Notes under the pieces: model-generated
The model's input: the letters and a program-made list of their open reading frames with translations, nothing else
Database searches by the model: none
What the model was told of the DNA's origin: nothing
Source of the DNA: Bacillota bacterium
GTDB lineage: Bacteria; Bacillota; Clostridia; Clostridiales; Clostridiaceae
Length of the DNA stretch: 5,739 nucleotides
NCBI GenBank assembly: GCA_023424785.1
Contig: JAFADP010000101.1
Location: forward strand, 1-5,739
Direction of reading: 5' to 3'
Part shown: positions 1-5,739 of the stretch, in pieces
How positions within the stretch are numbered: the stretch's first letter is position 1
How the letters are laid out: each line of letters starts with the position of its first letter
Program-made: the position numbers and the translations under genes

Positions 1-1577
1 TCTTTTCTTTTAGTTATTTTACTTTCTTTAACTAATTCATAATTATAGTTTTTATTTTCTATATAATCTTTTGTTCTATTTATAATATTTTCACTTATAC
101 CCATTTTCTTTGCTATATATAAAGCATTACTGTCTCCTACTTTTCCTATATGAAGCTTGTATAATGGCTCTAATGTTTCCTTTTTAAACTCCATTGCTGC
201 ATTTTCAAAGTGTGGATGATTTTGAGAAAAGTTTTTTATTTCTCCATAGTGAGTTGATGCTATTGTTATACATCCTTTATGGTAAAACTCTTCTAATATA
301 GCTATAGCTAAAGCTGCTCCTTCATTTGGTTCTGTTCCACTTCCTATTTCATCAAATAATAATAAAGTATTTTTATTACTCTCTCTTAAACATTCTGATA
401 GATTTTTAACATGAGATGAGAAAGTGCTTAAGGCATTTTCTACACTTTGATTATCTCCTATATCAACAAAAATATTATCAAATACAGCCATTTCACTACC
501 TTCTTTTGCAGCAATATGAAAACCACTTTGTACTGCTAATGTTAAAAGTCCAACTGTTTTTAATACAACTGTTTTTCCTCCTGCATTTGGTCCTGTTATT
601 ATTAATGTTCTATAGCTTTTTCCAACTTCAAAGTCTAGTGGTACTACATTTTTAATTAAAGGATATTTACCCTTAATTATTTTTATATATCCTACATTAT
701 TTAAATTAGGCTTAATCCCATCTATCTCCTTGCTGTACTTTGCTTTTGCCATAATCATATCGTACTCTGAAATTACATCTATATTAATTTTTATTTCTCT
801 TAATTTTTCATTTATCATTTCACTTAAGGTAGATAAAATCTTATATTCTTCTATATTTTCTTCTACTTTTAATGTAGTAAGTTCTAAAGAATATTTTGAA
901 ACTACAGAAGGTTCCATAAACACAGTACTTCCTTTAGATGAAACTTCTACTACAGTACCACTTATAAAATTTTTATATGATGCTTTTATTGGTACAGTAT
1001 ATTTTCCATTTCTTTCACTAACAAAAAACTCTTGAATAGCTTCTTTATTACTAGGACTTTTTATAAACTTTTCTAGCTTTTCTTTTATTTTTCCTTGGCA
1101 AATATCTATATGACGTCTTATTTTTCTAAGTTCTTTACTGGCATTAGAATCTACCATACTTCCTCTTATACACATATTTATTTCATCTTCTATAAAAGTA
1201 CATTCTGTAATATTATTAGCATAAGCACTTAAGGTTTCTGCATATCCTTCTTTATCTTTAATAAAGTTTTTTATCTTTCTACACCCTCTTAAAAAGTCTC
1301 CAACCATTGTTAATTCTGATGGTTCTAACACTCCACCTTTTTCTATTTTATCTATAAGTGGATTTATATTAAATATTCCTTCAAGAGGTATATAATATCC
1401 TACATCTAATAATCTTCTTCCTTCTGATGTTTCTTCTAATCTTCTATTAACTTGTTTTAAATTGCTACTTGGCTCTAATTTATCTATAAGCACTTTACCA
1501 AGTCCACTAACGCAATAGCTCTTTACTATTTCCTTTAATTCTTTATAATTTAAATTTTCTAATGTTTTAATATTCAT
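1..1577 (-). CDS. MutS2-like MutS-family ATPase, 3' end cut by window
   Basis: The frame is open from ATG at 1577 to the window edge, giving 525 residues with no stop, so the C-terminus is missing. The start follows an AAGGAAAG Shine-Dalgarno (1586-1593) with an 8-nt spacer; an in-frame ATG at 1601 lies upstream of that site and is less likely. The order is a MutS2-type N-terminal region, a helical lever/core (about 120-300) and an ABC-type ATPase (about 300-480). Visible motifs are Walker A GPNAGGKT (329-336, K335), signature loop STFSSH (384-389), Walker B LLLFDE with D409/E410 followed by GSGTEP, and an H-loop STHYGE with H443. MutS2 proteins bind branched DNA or collided ribosomes and lack the MutS mismatch-recognition domain; none is visible here. 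Canonical MutS2 is about 785 residues with a C-terminal Smr nuclease domain, whereas I recall shorter paralogues of about 630 residues without Smr in the Bacillus cereus group and clostridia. The sequence looks closer to those, but the deciding part is outside the window. Confidence 0.93.
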   Translation of the reverse strand, partial: MNIKTLENLNYKELKEIVKSYCVSGLGKVLIDKLEPSSNLKQVNRRLEETSEGRRLLDVGYYIPLEGIFNINPLIDKIEKGGVLEPSELTMVGDFLRGCRKIKNFIKDKEGYAETLSAYANNITECTFIEDEINMCIRGSMVDSNASKELRKIRRHIDICQGKIKEKLEKFIKSPSNKEAIQEFFVSERNGKYTVPIKASYKNFISGTVVEVSSKGSTVFMEPSVVSKYSLELTTLKVEENIEEYKILSTLSEMINEKLREIKINIDVISEYDMIMAKAKYSKEIDGIKPNLNNVGYIKIIKGKYPLIKNVVPLDFEVGKSYRTLIITGPNAGGKTVVLKTVGLLTLAVQSGFHIAAKEGSEMAVFDNIFVDIGDNQSVENALSTFSSHVKNLSECLRESNKNTLLLFDEIGSGTEPNEGAALAIAILEEFYHKGCITIASTHYGEIKNFSQNHPHFENAAMEFKKETLEPLYKLHIGKVGDSNALYIAKKMGISENIINRTKDYIENKNYNYELVKESKITKRK

Positions 1578-1585
1578 TTTTATAT

Positions 1586-1593
1586 CTTTCCTT
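1586..1593 (-). promoter_or_regulatory. Ribosome binding site of the MutS2-like gene
   Basis: On the minus strand AAGGAAAG lies 8 nt before the ATG at 1577. It decides between that start and the in-frame ATG at 1601, which would place this purine run inside the coding region and has no comparable site upstream. Confidence 0.7.
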
Positions 1594-1638
1594 CCATTCA
1601 TAATTAATGAACTTTAGGACTATTTACTTGTATAACTT

Positions 1639-1668
1639 TTTATAAAATAAAAAACTGTAGGTAAACAA
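1639..1668 (-). promoter_or_regulatory. Possible promoter of the MutS2-like gene, overlapping a terminator
   Basis: On the minus strand TTGTTT (1668-1663) and TATAAA (1644-1639) are separated by 18 nt, a plausible sigma-A -35/-10 pair. It would give a 5' leader of about 55 nt before the start at 1577. The elements overlap the terminator stem and U-tract, and such boxes occur by chance in AT-rich DNA, so this is a weak call. Confidence 0.3.
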
Positions 1669-1681
1669 TTTACCTACAGTT
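1644..1681 (-). terminator. Strong intrinsic terminator upstream of the MutS2-like gene
   Basis: The arms AACTGTAGGTAAA (1653-1665) and its exact complement (1669-1681) form a 13-bp stem with a 3-nt loop. On the minus strand the stem runs into TTTTTT, A, TTTT, ending near 1644. This is a textbook minus-strand terminator. It lies 265 bp beyond the yjeM stop codon and 76 bp before the MutS2-like start. It could therefore end yjeM transcripts with a long 3' tail, end a small RNA, or act as an attenuator of the downstream gene. Confidence 0.85.
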
Positions 1682-1798
1682 AAATTCTTCAATATAAGTA
1701 TTTTTAAATACCCAAATAAAAGTGATATTAATCACTATGAAGATTTCTGTTAAGTATAGTTTTACTAAGAAATAGTCCTAAAAAATTCAACACTAAAT

Positions 1799-1819
1799 AA
1801 ACCCAATACTATTGGATTT
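1799..1819 (-). terminator. Weak hairpin, possible yjeM terminator
   Basis: On the minus strand AAATCCAAT and ATTGGGTTT pair over 9 bp, including one U-G wobble, around a 3-nt loop. The tail is only U-rich (TTTATTT, partly inside the stem). It could be a weak first terminator for yjeM ahead of the strong one at 1644-1681, or an element of a leader structure. Confidence 0.35.
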
Positions 1820-1869
1820 TTAAAGAAACTTATAAAGCTCCTTATTTTTTAAGACTTATATTAAATTAC

Positions 1870-1893
1870 TTAGTTTAAAACTACCTCACTCAC
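1870..1893 (-). CDS. Possible 7-residue leader peptide
   Basis: On the minus strand a GTG start at 1893 is followed by codons for S, E, V, V, L, N and a TAA stop at 1872-1870. The start has a near-ideal Shine-Dalgarno, AAGGAG (1901-1906), with 7 nt between it and the GTG. The initiation signal is far stronger than expected for random intergenic DNA, and two hairpins with U-rich tails follow (1799-1819, 1644-1681), an arrangement like leader-peptide attenuation. It could equally be the surviving 5' end of a decayed gene, or chance. An overlapping alternative begins with the ATG at 1911-1909 and gives only six codons. No peptide family is recognised. Confidence 0.3.
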   Translation of the reverse strand: MSEVVLN

Positions 1894-1945
1894 AAAAAAT
1901 CTCCTTCCATTTTTAAGATAATTTAATATTATCATATAGAAATCT

Positions 1946-3436
1946 TTATTTCAAATGCTTTTTTTCATAATTATTATAAATTAAAATTGCTATTATAGAG
2001 AAAATAATTGGTCCTGCAAGCATCCATAATGTATCTTTTATATTTCCATTTACCCATGGTTCTATTATAGTAAATACATTAGCAAAACCTACTACAACAG
2101 TAACTATTATTGACATTACTAATGATAATCCATAGCTTTTATATATTTCAAATGGTTTTTTTATCTTCTCATTTCTCTTAAATAAAGGAAATGCTGCAGA
2201 TATAAACATATATGGTATTGTCATTGCTACATTAGTCATTAGTACAAGTTTTCCAAAAAAGGCTTTAGCTTCTTCTCCACCAAATGAAACTAATGCAACT
2301 ATTACTGCTACTATTATACCTTGTATATACATTGCTTTCTTAGGCATACCATCTTCTATTTTTGCAAATTTTGCTGGCCATATTTCTTTTGGAGTACCTT
2401 CAATTAACTGCTTTAAAGGACTATATGCTATAGATAAAAATGCTCCTGTTAATGCTAAGAACATTGATATACCTGTAAATCTAGCTATCCATGAACCTAT
2501 TGATAGTGCTACAGCTTGTGAAGTACCAAATGCCATTCCTAATTCATAACCTAAATTTTTCATTACTATATAAGCTACATTTGCCATATTTACTTCATCA
2601 GATGATAAAGTTGTATTCCAATTTGTAAAGAAACCTACTACTAAAATTCCTATACAATATCCAATTGAAATAACCATTGCTGCTATTGTAATTCCTTTAG
2701 GGAATGTTTTTTCTGGATTTTTAGTTTGATCTACTAATCCTCCAACTACTTCTATACCACCAAATGCAAAAATAGCAAATACCATAAAAGATATTATAGA
2801 AATAATACTTGAGTATGAAGGATTTGGTGAATTAACAAAAGAAGTTGCAGTAATTGGTTCTGCTAATGTCCCTTTATTTAATATTAATACTATAATAGCA
2901 CCTAGTAATAATACTATATTTAATAAAGATACTGCGGAACCAGCAACTGATGTTACCTTCTTTATTTTTTCTAATCCCTTTGTAGCTATTATAGTTATAA
3001 AACCTATCCATATTATTCCTAGTATTCCTAAAGTCATTGTTGAATTTAATCCAAAAAATGACCAACTACCAGTTCTATCTTCTCCAAAAATTGTATTAGA
3101 CAATGGTATCCAAATTGTTGAACATATATTTACCATCCAAATAATATAAGATGCATACCACATAAATGTTGCTATAAATGCATACTTACCATTTACGGAT
3201 TTCTCCATCCAAGAATATATTCCACCTTTTTCATTTTTAAAACTTGATCCATATTCTGCAAGCATAAATGCATATGGTATAAAAAATGCTATTGCAGATA
3301 TAACATACCATGGAATTGCAGAATATCCCATTAAATAAAATGCTCTTGGCATATTTGCAAAGCCAAATACTGAAGTGAAAATCATAAGTATAAATGGTAC
3401 TAATGTCAATTGGCTTATCTTTTGTTTATTACTCAT
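1946..3436 (-). CDS. yjeM: APC-superfamily amino-acid transporter, YjeM-like (glutamate/GABA antiporter family)
   Basis: This complete 496-residue inner-membrane protein has about 12 hydrophobic segments, roughly at 10-28, 40-62, 84-108, 132-151, 162-186, 212-234, 250-271, 306-335, 368-387, 395-417, 434-458 and 468-487. The N-terminal phrase ILMIFTSVFGFANMP, the GGIYSWME loop (71-78), AFGGIEVVGGLVDQTKNPEK (224-243), YSPLKQLIEGTPK (338-350) and FANVFTIIEP (451-460) match E. coli YjeM as I recall it, over the full length. YjeM belongs to the glutamate/gamma-aminobutyrate branch of APC transporters; its substrate is not firmly established, so glutamate or GABA exchange is family inference. The ATG at 3436 follows AAGGA with an 11-nt gap; the closer ATGs upstream (ATGATGAAACTATGA) run into a stop and cannot be used. 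No decarboxylase gene is adjacent. It lies 91 bp downstream of the hydrolase gene with no terminator between them, so it may be partly co-transcribed. Confidence 0.92.
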   Translation of the reverse strand: MSNKQKISQLTLVPFILMIFTSVFGFANMPRAFYLMGYSAIPWYVISAIAFFIPYAFMLAEYGSSFKNEKGGIYSWMEKSVNGKYAFIATFMWYASYIIWMVNICSTIWIPLSNTIFGEDRTGSWSFFGLNSTMTLGILGIIWIGFITIIATKGLEKIKKVTSVAGSAVSLLNIVLLLGAIIVLILNKGTLAEPITATSFVNSPNPSYSSIISIISFMVFAIFAFGGIEVVGGLVDQTKNPEKTFPKGITIAAMVISIGYCIGILVVGFFTNWNTTLSSDEVNMANVAYIVMKNLGYELGMAFGTSQAVALSIGSWIARFTGISMFLALTGAFLSIAYSPLKQLIEGTPKEIWPAKFAKIEDGMPKKAMYIQGIIVAVIVALVSFGGEEAKAFFGKLVLMTNVAMTIPYMFISAAFPLFKRNEKIKKPFEIYKSYGLSLVMSIIVTVVVGFANVFTIIEPWVNGNIKDTLWMLAGPIIFSIIAILIYNNYEKKHLK

Positions 3437-3459
3437 AGTTTCATCATTCCTTATTCATA

Positions 3460-3484
3460 ATATATTTTAATAATATTAATATAT
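3460..3484. repeat. AT-only imperfect palindrome in the yjeM leader
   Basis: ATATATT at one end pairs with AATATAT at the other (7 bp each side, 11-nt centre), located 24-48 bp upstream of the yjeM start. It lies where an operator or promoter -10 would sit, but AT-only palindromes are common in this kind of genome. There is no U-tract and no GC in the stem, so it is not a terminator. Confidence 0.2.
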
Positions 3485-3527
3485 CCCCATTGAATAATAA
3501 ATAAACATTACTATTGTGTATAAATTG

Positions 3528-4181
3528 CTATCTTTTTCTCATTCTAAATTTAATAAATTCTTCTTTATTAGAAATTTTATAATATGGATTACGTTTATTA
3601 AGCTCTGATAGTGTAACATTTTCTCCTACACCATATGGATGCCCAGGATGTATTATAGTGTTTTGATCAATATTTTCTTTTATAAATCTTATGCTTTCAA
3701 ATAATTCTTCAGCATTTCCTCCAGATAAATCGCACCTTCCACAAGCTTCTATAAATAAAGTATCTCCTGTAAATATTTCATCTTCAATTAAAAAGCACAT
3801 GCCACCTTTAGTGTGTCCAGGAGTTAATATACATTTTATTTGTGTATCTCCTAAAGTAATTATATCTTTATCATTAATAGTAATTAAATTCTTGCTTTTA
3901 TAACCATAAAAATCATGTTCTTCTTTTGATATATATACATTAGCATTATACTTTTCTACTAATTCATATACTAAATTAACATGATCATTATGACAATGTG
4001 TTATAAGTATTTTTTCAAGATTTACATTATATTTATTAATTTCATTTAATATTTTTTCAATTTCCCAAGAAGGATCAATTACTGCTCCTTTTTTTGTTTT
4101 TTTATCTATTACTACATATGAATAATTACTCATATCTCCTTTTTGTGTTTTTATTTCTATACTAAAAAACCCTTTTTCCAT
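3528..4181 (-). CDS. MBL-fold metallo-hydrolase, glyoxalase II-like
   Basis: This complete 217-residue soluble protein has no signal peptide or membrane segment. It carries the full metallo-beta-lactamase-fold metal set: T-H-C-H-N-D-H (H62, H64, D66, H67), PGHT with H123, TGD with D140, and HPGH with H178. This predicts a two-metal hydrolase. The segment GRCDLSGG (148-155), just after the TGD aspartate, resembles what I recall of the BaeB/PksB group of glyoxalase II-like thioester hydrolases rather than classical glyoxalase II or ETHE1 (GRTDF-type). No polyketide gene is seen here, so that role cannot be assigned. The substrate is unknown; a thioester or a glyoxal-derived adduct is family inference. 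The ATG at 4181 is well placed behind AGGAGA (4188-4193) with a 6-nt spacer. A promoter (4205-4233) lies just upstream, so the gene appears to start its own transcript, possibly running on into yjeM. Confidence 0.92.
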   Translation of the reverse strand: MEKGFFSIEIKTQKGDMSNYSYVVIDKKTKKGAVIDPSWEIEKILNEINKYNVNLEKILITHCHNDHVNLVYELVEKYNANVYISKEEHDFYGYKSKNLITINDKDIITLGDTQIKCILTPGHTKGGMCFLIEDEIFTGDTLFIEACGRCDLSGGNAEELFESIRFIKENIDQNTIIHPGHPYGVGENVTLSELNKRNPYYKISNKEEFIKFRMRKR

Positions 4182-4204
4182 AAATTATCTCCTAACTTTT
4201 ATCA

Positions 4205-4233
4205 TTTATAAAAACATCTTATCATATAATCAA
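4205..4233 (-). promoter_or_regulatory. Probable sigma-A promoter of the MBL hydrolase gene
   Basis: On the minus strand TTGATT (4233-4228), a 17-nt spacer and TATAAA (4210-4205) match the TTGACA/TATAAT consensus at 4/6 and 5/6 positions with ideal spacing. Transcription would start near 4198, leaving a leader of only about 17 nt with the ribosome binding site at 4188-4193. The -35 box overlaps the last bases of the upstream terminator's U-tract. Confidence 0.6.
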
Positions 4234-4270
4234 AAAAATAGACTAACAAATAAATTTGATAGTCTATTTT
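4232..4270 (-). terminator. Intrinsic terminator after the AbgT-family gene
   Basis: AAAATAGACTA (4235-4245) pairs exactly with 4260-4270 over 11 bp. Inside, CAAAT/ATTTG (4247-4251 with 4254-4258) could extend the stem past an A/A mismatch. On the minus strand the stem runs into a 7-nt U-tract (4238-4232). It begins 53 bp beyond the transporter's stop codon and separates that gene from the hydrolase gene. On the plus strand the stem is followed by only four Ts, so it mainly serves minus-strand transcripts. Confidence 0.85.
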
Positions 4271-4279
4271 AAATCTATT

Positions 4280-4293
4280 AACATTTAAATGTT
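4280..4293. repeat. 14-bp perfect palindrome beyond the AbgT-family stop
   Basis: AACATTTAAATGTT is perfectly self-complementary and lies between the transporter stop (4324) and its terminator. As RNA it gives only about a 5-bp AU-rich stem. It is a possible protein-binding site or mRNA 3'-end structure, but could be chance. Confidence 0.2.
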
Positions 4294-4323
4294 TTTAAAA
4301 AAGGTGTTTTTACTGTATTCCTG

Positions 4324-5739
4324 CTATATTCCCATTGGAATTCCTAATGCAAAGAATCCAATTAGTAATATTGTCCATACTATTAAGAATGCTACTGAAT
4401 ATGGGAACATTAACTTTATTAAGTCACCTAAAGTATATTCTGGCTTGTACTTCTTCATAAATACTAATATTATACCTGCATATGACATAAGTGGTGAAAT
4501 TACATTAGTTGATGAGTCAGCAACTCTATAAGCAGCTGCAACTATATCTGGTGTTAATGCATTGTTTGCTTGATATAACATTGGTATAAATATTGGTCCA
4601 AGTAACATCCACTTTGAAGTTAATCCTCCAACAAATAGGTTTATTATAGCTGTTATTATAATAAATCCTATTAATAATACTATTGGATATTTTGAAAGTC
4701 CCATAATTTCAAGAGCTCTAGCTCCTAAGTATGTAATATATGTACCTAAATTTGAGTAGCTTAATAATGCTAAGAAGTTATAAGATATAAATGTTAATAC
4801 TAATATATATCCCATATTACTCATTTGTTTTGATAAAGCTTTTACAACATCCATTGCATTGTTAAACTTTTTAATCTTAATTCCATATACTAATCCTGGA
4901 ACAAAGAATGCAAATGTTATTATTAATATTATGTTATCCATAAATGGAGTAACTTTGCTTCCTGTTTCTGGATCAACAAATGATGCTAATGGTCCAAAAC
5001 CTAATATAGCTATTATTGCAAGTGCAACAAGTAATCCAAGTCCAGCCCATCTTAAAGCTTTATTTTCTTCATCTGTAACTACGAAATCTTCCATATTTTC
5101 TGGAACTACATAGCTTTCATTTTCTAATCTTGGCTTTATTATTTTAGCTGTTACAATGTAACCTACTATTGCAAGTAAAGCTGTTGAAATAACAATAAAC
5201 TTATAGTGCATTGTTGGTGCATTTAAAGCTTCCCCAACTGCATTTACAAATGGTACTCCTTGACTTTCTGAGAATACCTTAGCATTACTTCCCACAATAA
5301 CATCTACTGGTGTTCCTGGTATAAGGTTTGCACTAAACCCAGCTGAAACCCCTGCAAATGCAGCCGCCATACCTATAAGTGGATTTTTCTTTAATCCAAC
5401 ATATAATAAACCAGCAAGTGGTATAAGTATTATATAACCAGCATCTGTAGCTATACTACTCATTATACCTAAAAATACTAATATTAAAGGTAAAAATTTA
5501 TCTGATACTTTTAATCCTATTTTCTTTATTGATGTTCCTAGTAACCCAGCTTCTTCAGCTAGTCCAACTCCTAGCATAACAACTAAAATTGTTCCTAGAA
5601 CTCCTCCACCGTATGATAACCAGTTAGTTACTAGTGCATTATCTAATATCCATCTGAAGTTTTCAGCTTTAAACATATTTTTTATTTCATAAACTATGTT
5701 TTCACCGTTAGCTCCTAGCGTTTCAAACTTCATTCCACC
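4324..5739 (-). CDS. AbgT-family transporter, 5' end cut by window
   Basis: The frame is open from the right edge to a stop at 4324; 471 codons are visible. The ATG at 5733 is preceded in frame by two glycine codons with no usable ribosome binding site, and AbgT proteins normally carry about 50 more residues including a first membrane helix, so it is almost certainly internal. Counting that Met as residue 1, family landmarks are VVMLGVGLAEEAGLLG (51-66), SSIATDAGYIIL (92-103, D97), AGVSAGFSANLI (127-138), SKWMLLGPIFIPM (373-385) and YRVADSSTNVISPLMSYAG (402-420). R403, D406, P395 and P414 have the same spacing as the residues I recall as R446, D449, P438 and P457 of Neisseria MtrF. The family includes AbgT, an importer of p-aminobenzoyl-glutamate, and MtrF/YdaH, reported to export sulfonamide-type antimetabolites using proton or sodium gradients. 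Substrate and direction cannot be told from sequence. No abgA/abgB hydrolase is in view. Confidence 0.93.
   Translation of the reverse strand, partial: GGMKFETLGANGENIVYEIKNMFKAENFRWILDNALVTNWLSYGGGVLGTILVVMLGVGLAEEAGLLGTSIKKIGLKVSDKFLPLILVFLGIMSSIATDAGYIILIPLAGLLYVGLKKNPLIGMAAAFAGVSAGFSANLIPGTPVDVIVGSNAKVFSESQGVPFVNAVGEALNAPTMHYKFIVISTALLAIVGYIVTAKIIKPRLENESYVVPENMEDFVVTDEENKALRWAGLGLLVALAIIAILGFGPLASFVDPETGSKVTPFMDNIILIITFAFFVPGLVYGIKIKKFNNAMDVVKALSKQMSNMGYILVLTFISYNFLALLSYSNLGTYITYLGARALEIMGLSKYPIVLLIGFIIITAIINLFVGGLTSKWMLLGPIFIPMLYQANNALTPDIVAAAYRVADSSTNVISPLMSYAGIILVFMKKYKPEYTLGDLIKLMFPYSVAFLIVWTILLIGFFALGIPMGI

Larger units (their letters stand above)
1613..1782. repeat. 170-bp segment with 13-bp perfect terminal inverted repeats (possible MITE or structured RNA)
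   Basis: TTTAGGACTATTT at 1613-1625 is the exact reverse complement of 1770-1782. Reading inward, the similarity continues imperfectly to about 1637 and 1758: CTT, GTA and AACT blocks match, with one single-base insertion on each side and one mismatch. If the repeat proper is taken as GGACTATTT, each end is flanked by TA, which would fit an IS630/mariner-type TA duplication. TA is self-complementary, however, so this is weak evidence. The interior holds a strong terminator hairpin (1653-1681) and two small palindromes: 1698-1711 (GTATTT/AAATAC) and 1721-1736 (AGTGAT/ATCACT). There is no coding capacity inside. Alternatives are a long-range stem of a leader RNA, or coincidence in AT-rich DNA; 13 perfect pairs including a GGAC core make coincidence less attractive. 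Confidence 0.5.

Noticed and set aside
416..1035. Plus-strand open frames at 416-655 (79 codons) and 730-1035 (101 codons)
   Set aside because: They lie antisense within the MutS2-like gene, have low-complexity hydrophobic translations rich in L, F, Y and S, and show no family resemblance; they are reverse-strand shadows.
1737..1775. Plus-strand 12-codon ORF beginning at ATG 1737
   Set aside because: It has no ribosome binding site and lies within the inverted-repeat segment on the strand opposite to all the genes.
1837..1843. Second Shine-Dalgarno-like AAGGAGC on the minus strand in the yjeM-MutS2 gap
   Set aside because: No ATG, GTG or TTG follows within a usable distance, so it cannot start a reading frame; it may be a relic or chance.
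1917..1933. GATAAT/ATTATC hairpin just after the yjeM stop
   Set aside because: It is a six-pair, AU-rich stem with no U-tract on the minus strand, so not a believable terminator.
1578..1945. A riboswitch or T-box in the yjeM-MutS2 gap
   Set aside because: I found no T-box AGGGTGGTACC-type core, nor any conserved riboswitch core I could recognise; only the hairpins listed are visible.
2874..3065. Minus-strand open frame of 63 codons inside yjeM
   Set aside because: It is an alternative frame of the well-supported transporter gene, with biased N/I/R/Y-rich composition.
3691..5113. Plus-strand open frames at 3691-3903, 4289-4531 and 4859-5113
   Set aside because: They are antisense to the hydrolase and AbgT-family genes, with translations that mirror the conserved sense proteins and no independent start signals.

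Overview
The window is very AT-rich, with A/T-ending codons (AGA, ATA, TTA), strong AGGAGG-type ribosome binding sites and U-tailed intrinsic terminators. Together with protein resemblance this points to a low-GC Firmicute, most likely Clostridium or a close relative. This is inferred from composition and family resemblance, not from a marker gene. All four genes lie on the minus strand, so the layout is best read from right to left.

Right edge (about 4324-5739): an AbgT-family transporter whose N-terminus lies beyond the window. It is followed by a clear intrinsic terminator (4232-4270). Middle (3528-4181): a 217-residue MBL-fold (glyoxalase II-like) hydrolase with a complete di-metal site. 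Its probable sigma-A promoter (4205-4233) begins inside the U-tract of the preceding terminator. Next (1946-3436): an APC-superfamily amino-acid transporter that matches YjeM along its whole length. No terminator is visible between the hydrolase and yjeM, so read-through is plausible. Left edge (1-1577): a MutS2-like ATPase, cut by the window after its ATPase core, so whether it has a C-terminal Smr nuclease domain cannot be seen.

The 368-bp gap between yjeM and the MutS2-like gene (1578-1945) has the most unexplained structure. It holds a 7-codon mini-ORF with a near-ideal Shine-Dalgarno, a weak hairpin, a 170-bp segment bounded by 13-bp perfect inverted repeats that extend imperfectly to about 25 nt, and inside that segment a strong minus-strand terminator. 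This could be a small MITE-like insertion, a structured leader or attenuator for the MutS2-like gene, or a long yjeM 3' region.

The genes do not form an obvious single pathway. Two membrane transporters (AbgT and YjeM families) flank a soluble metallo-hydrolase, which could suggest uptake or export of amino-acid-like compounds and their processing, but this is speculative. I see no CRISPR array, rRNA, tRNA, transposase or convincing new multi-gene system.
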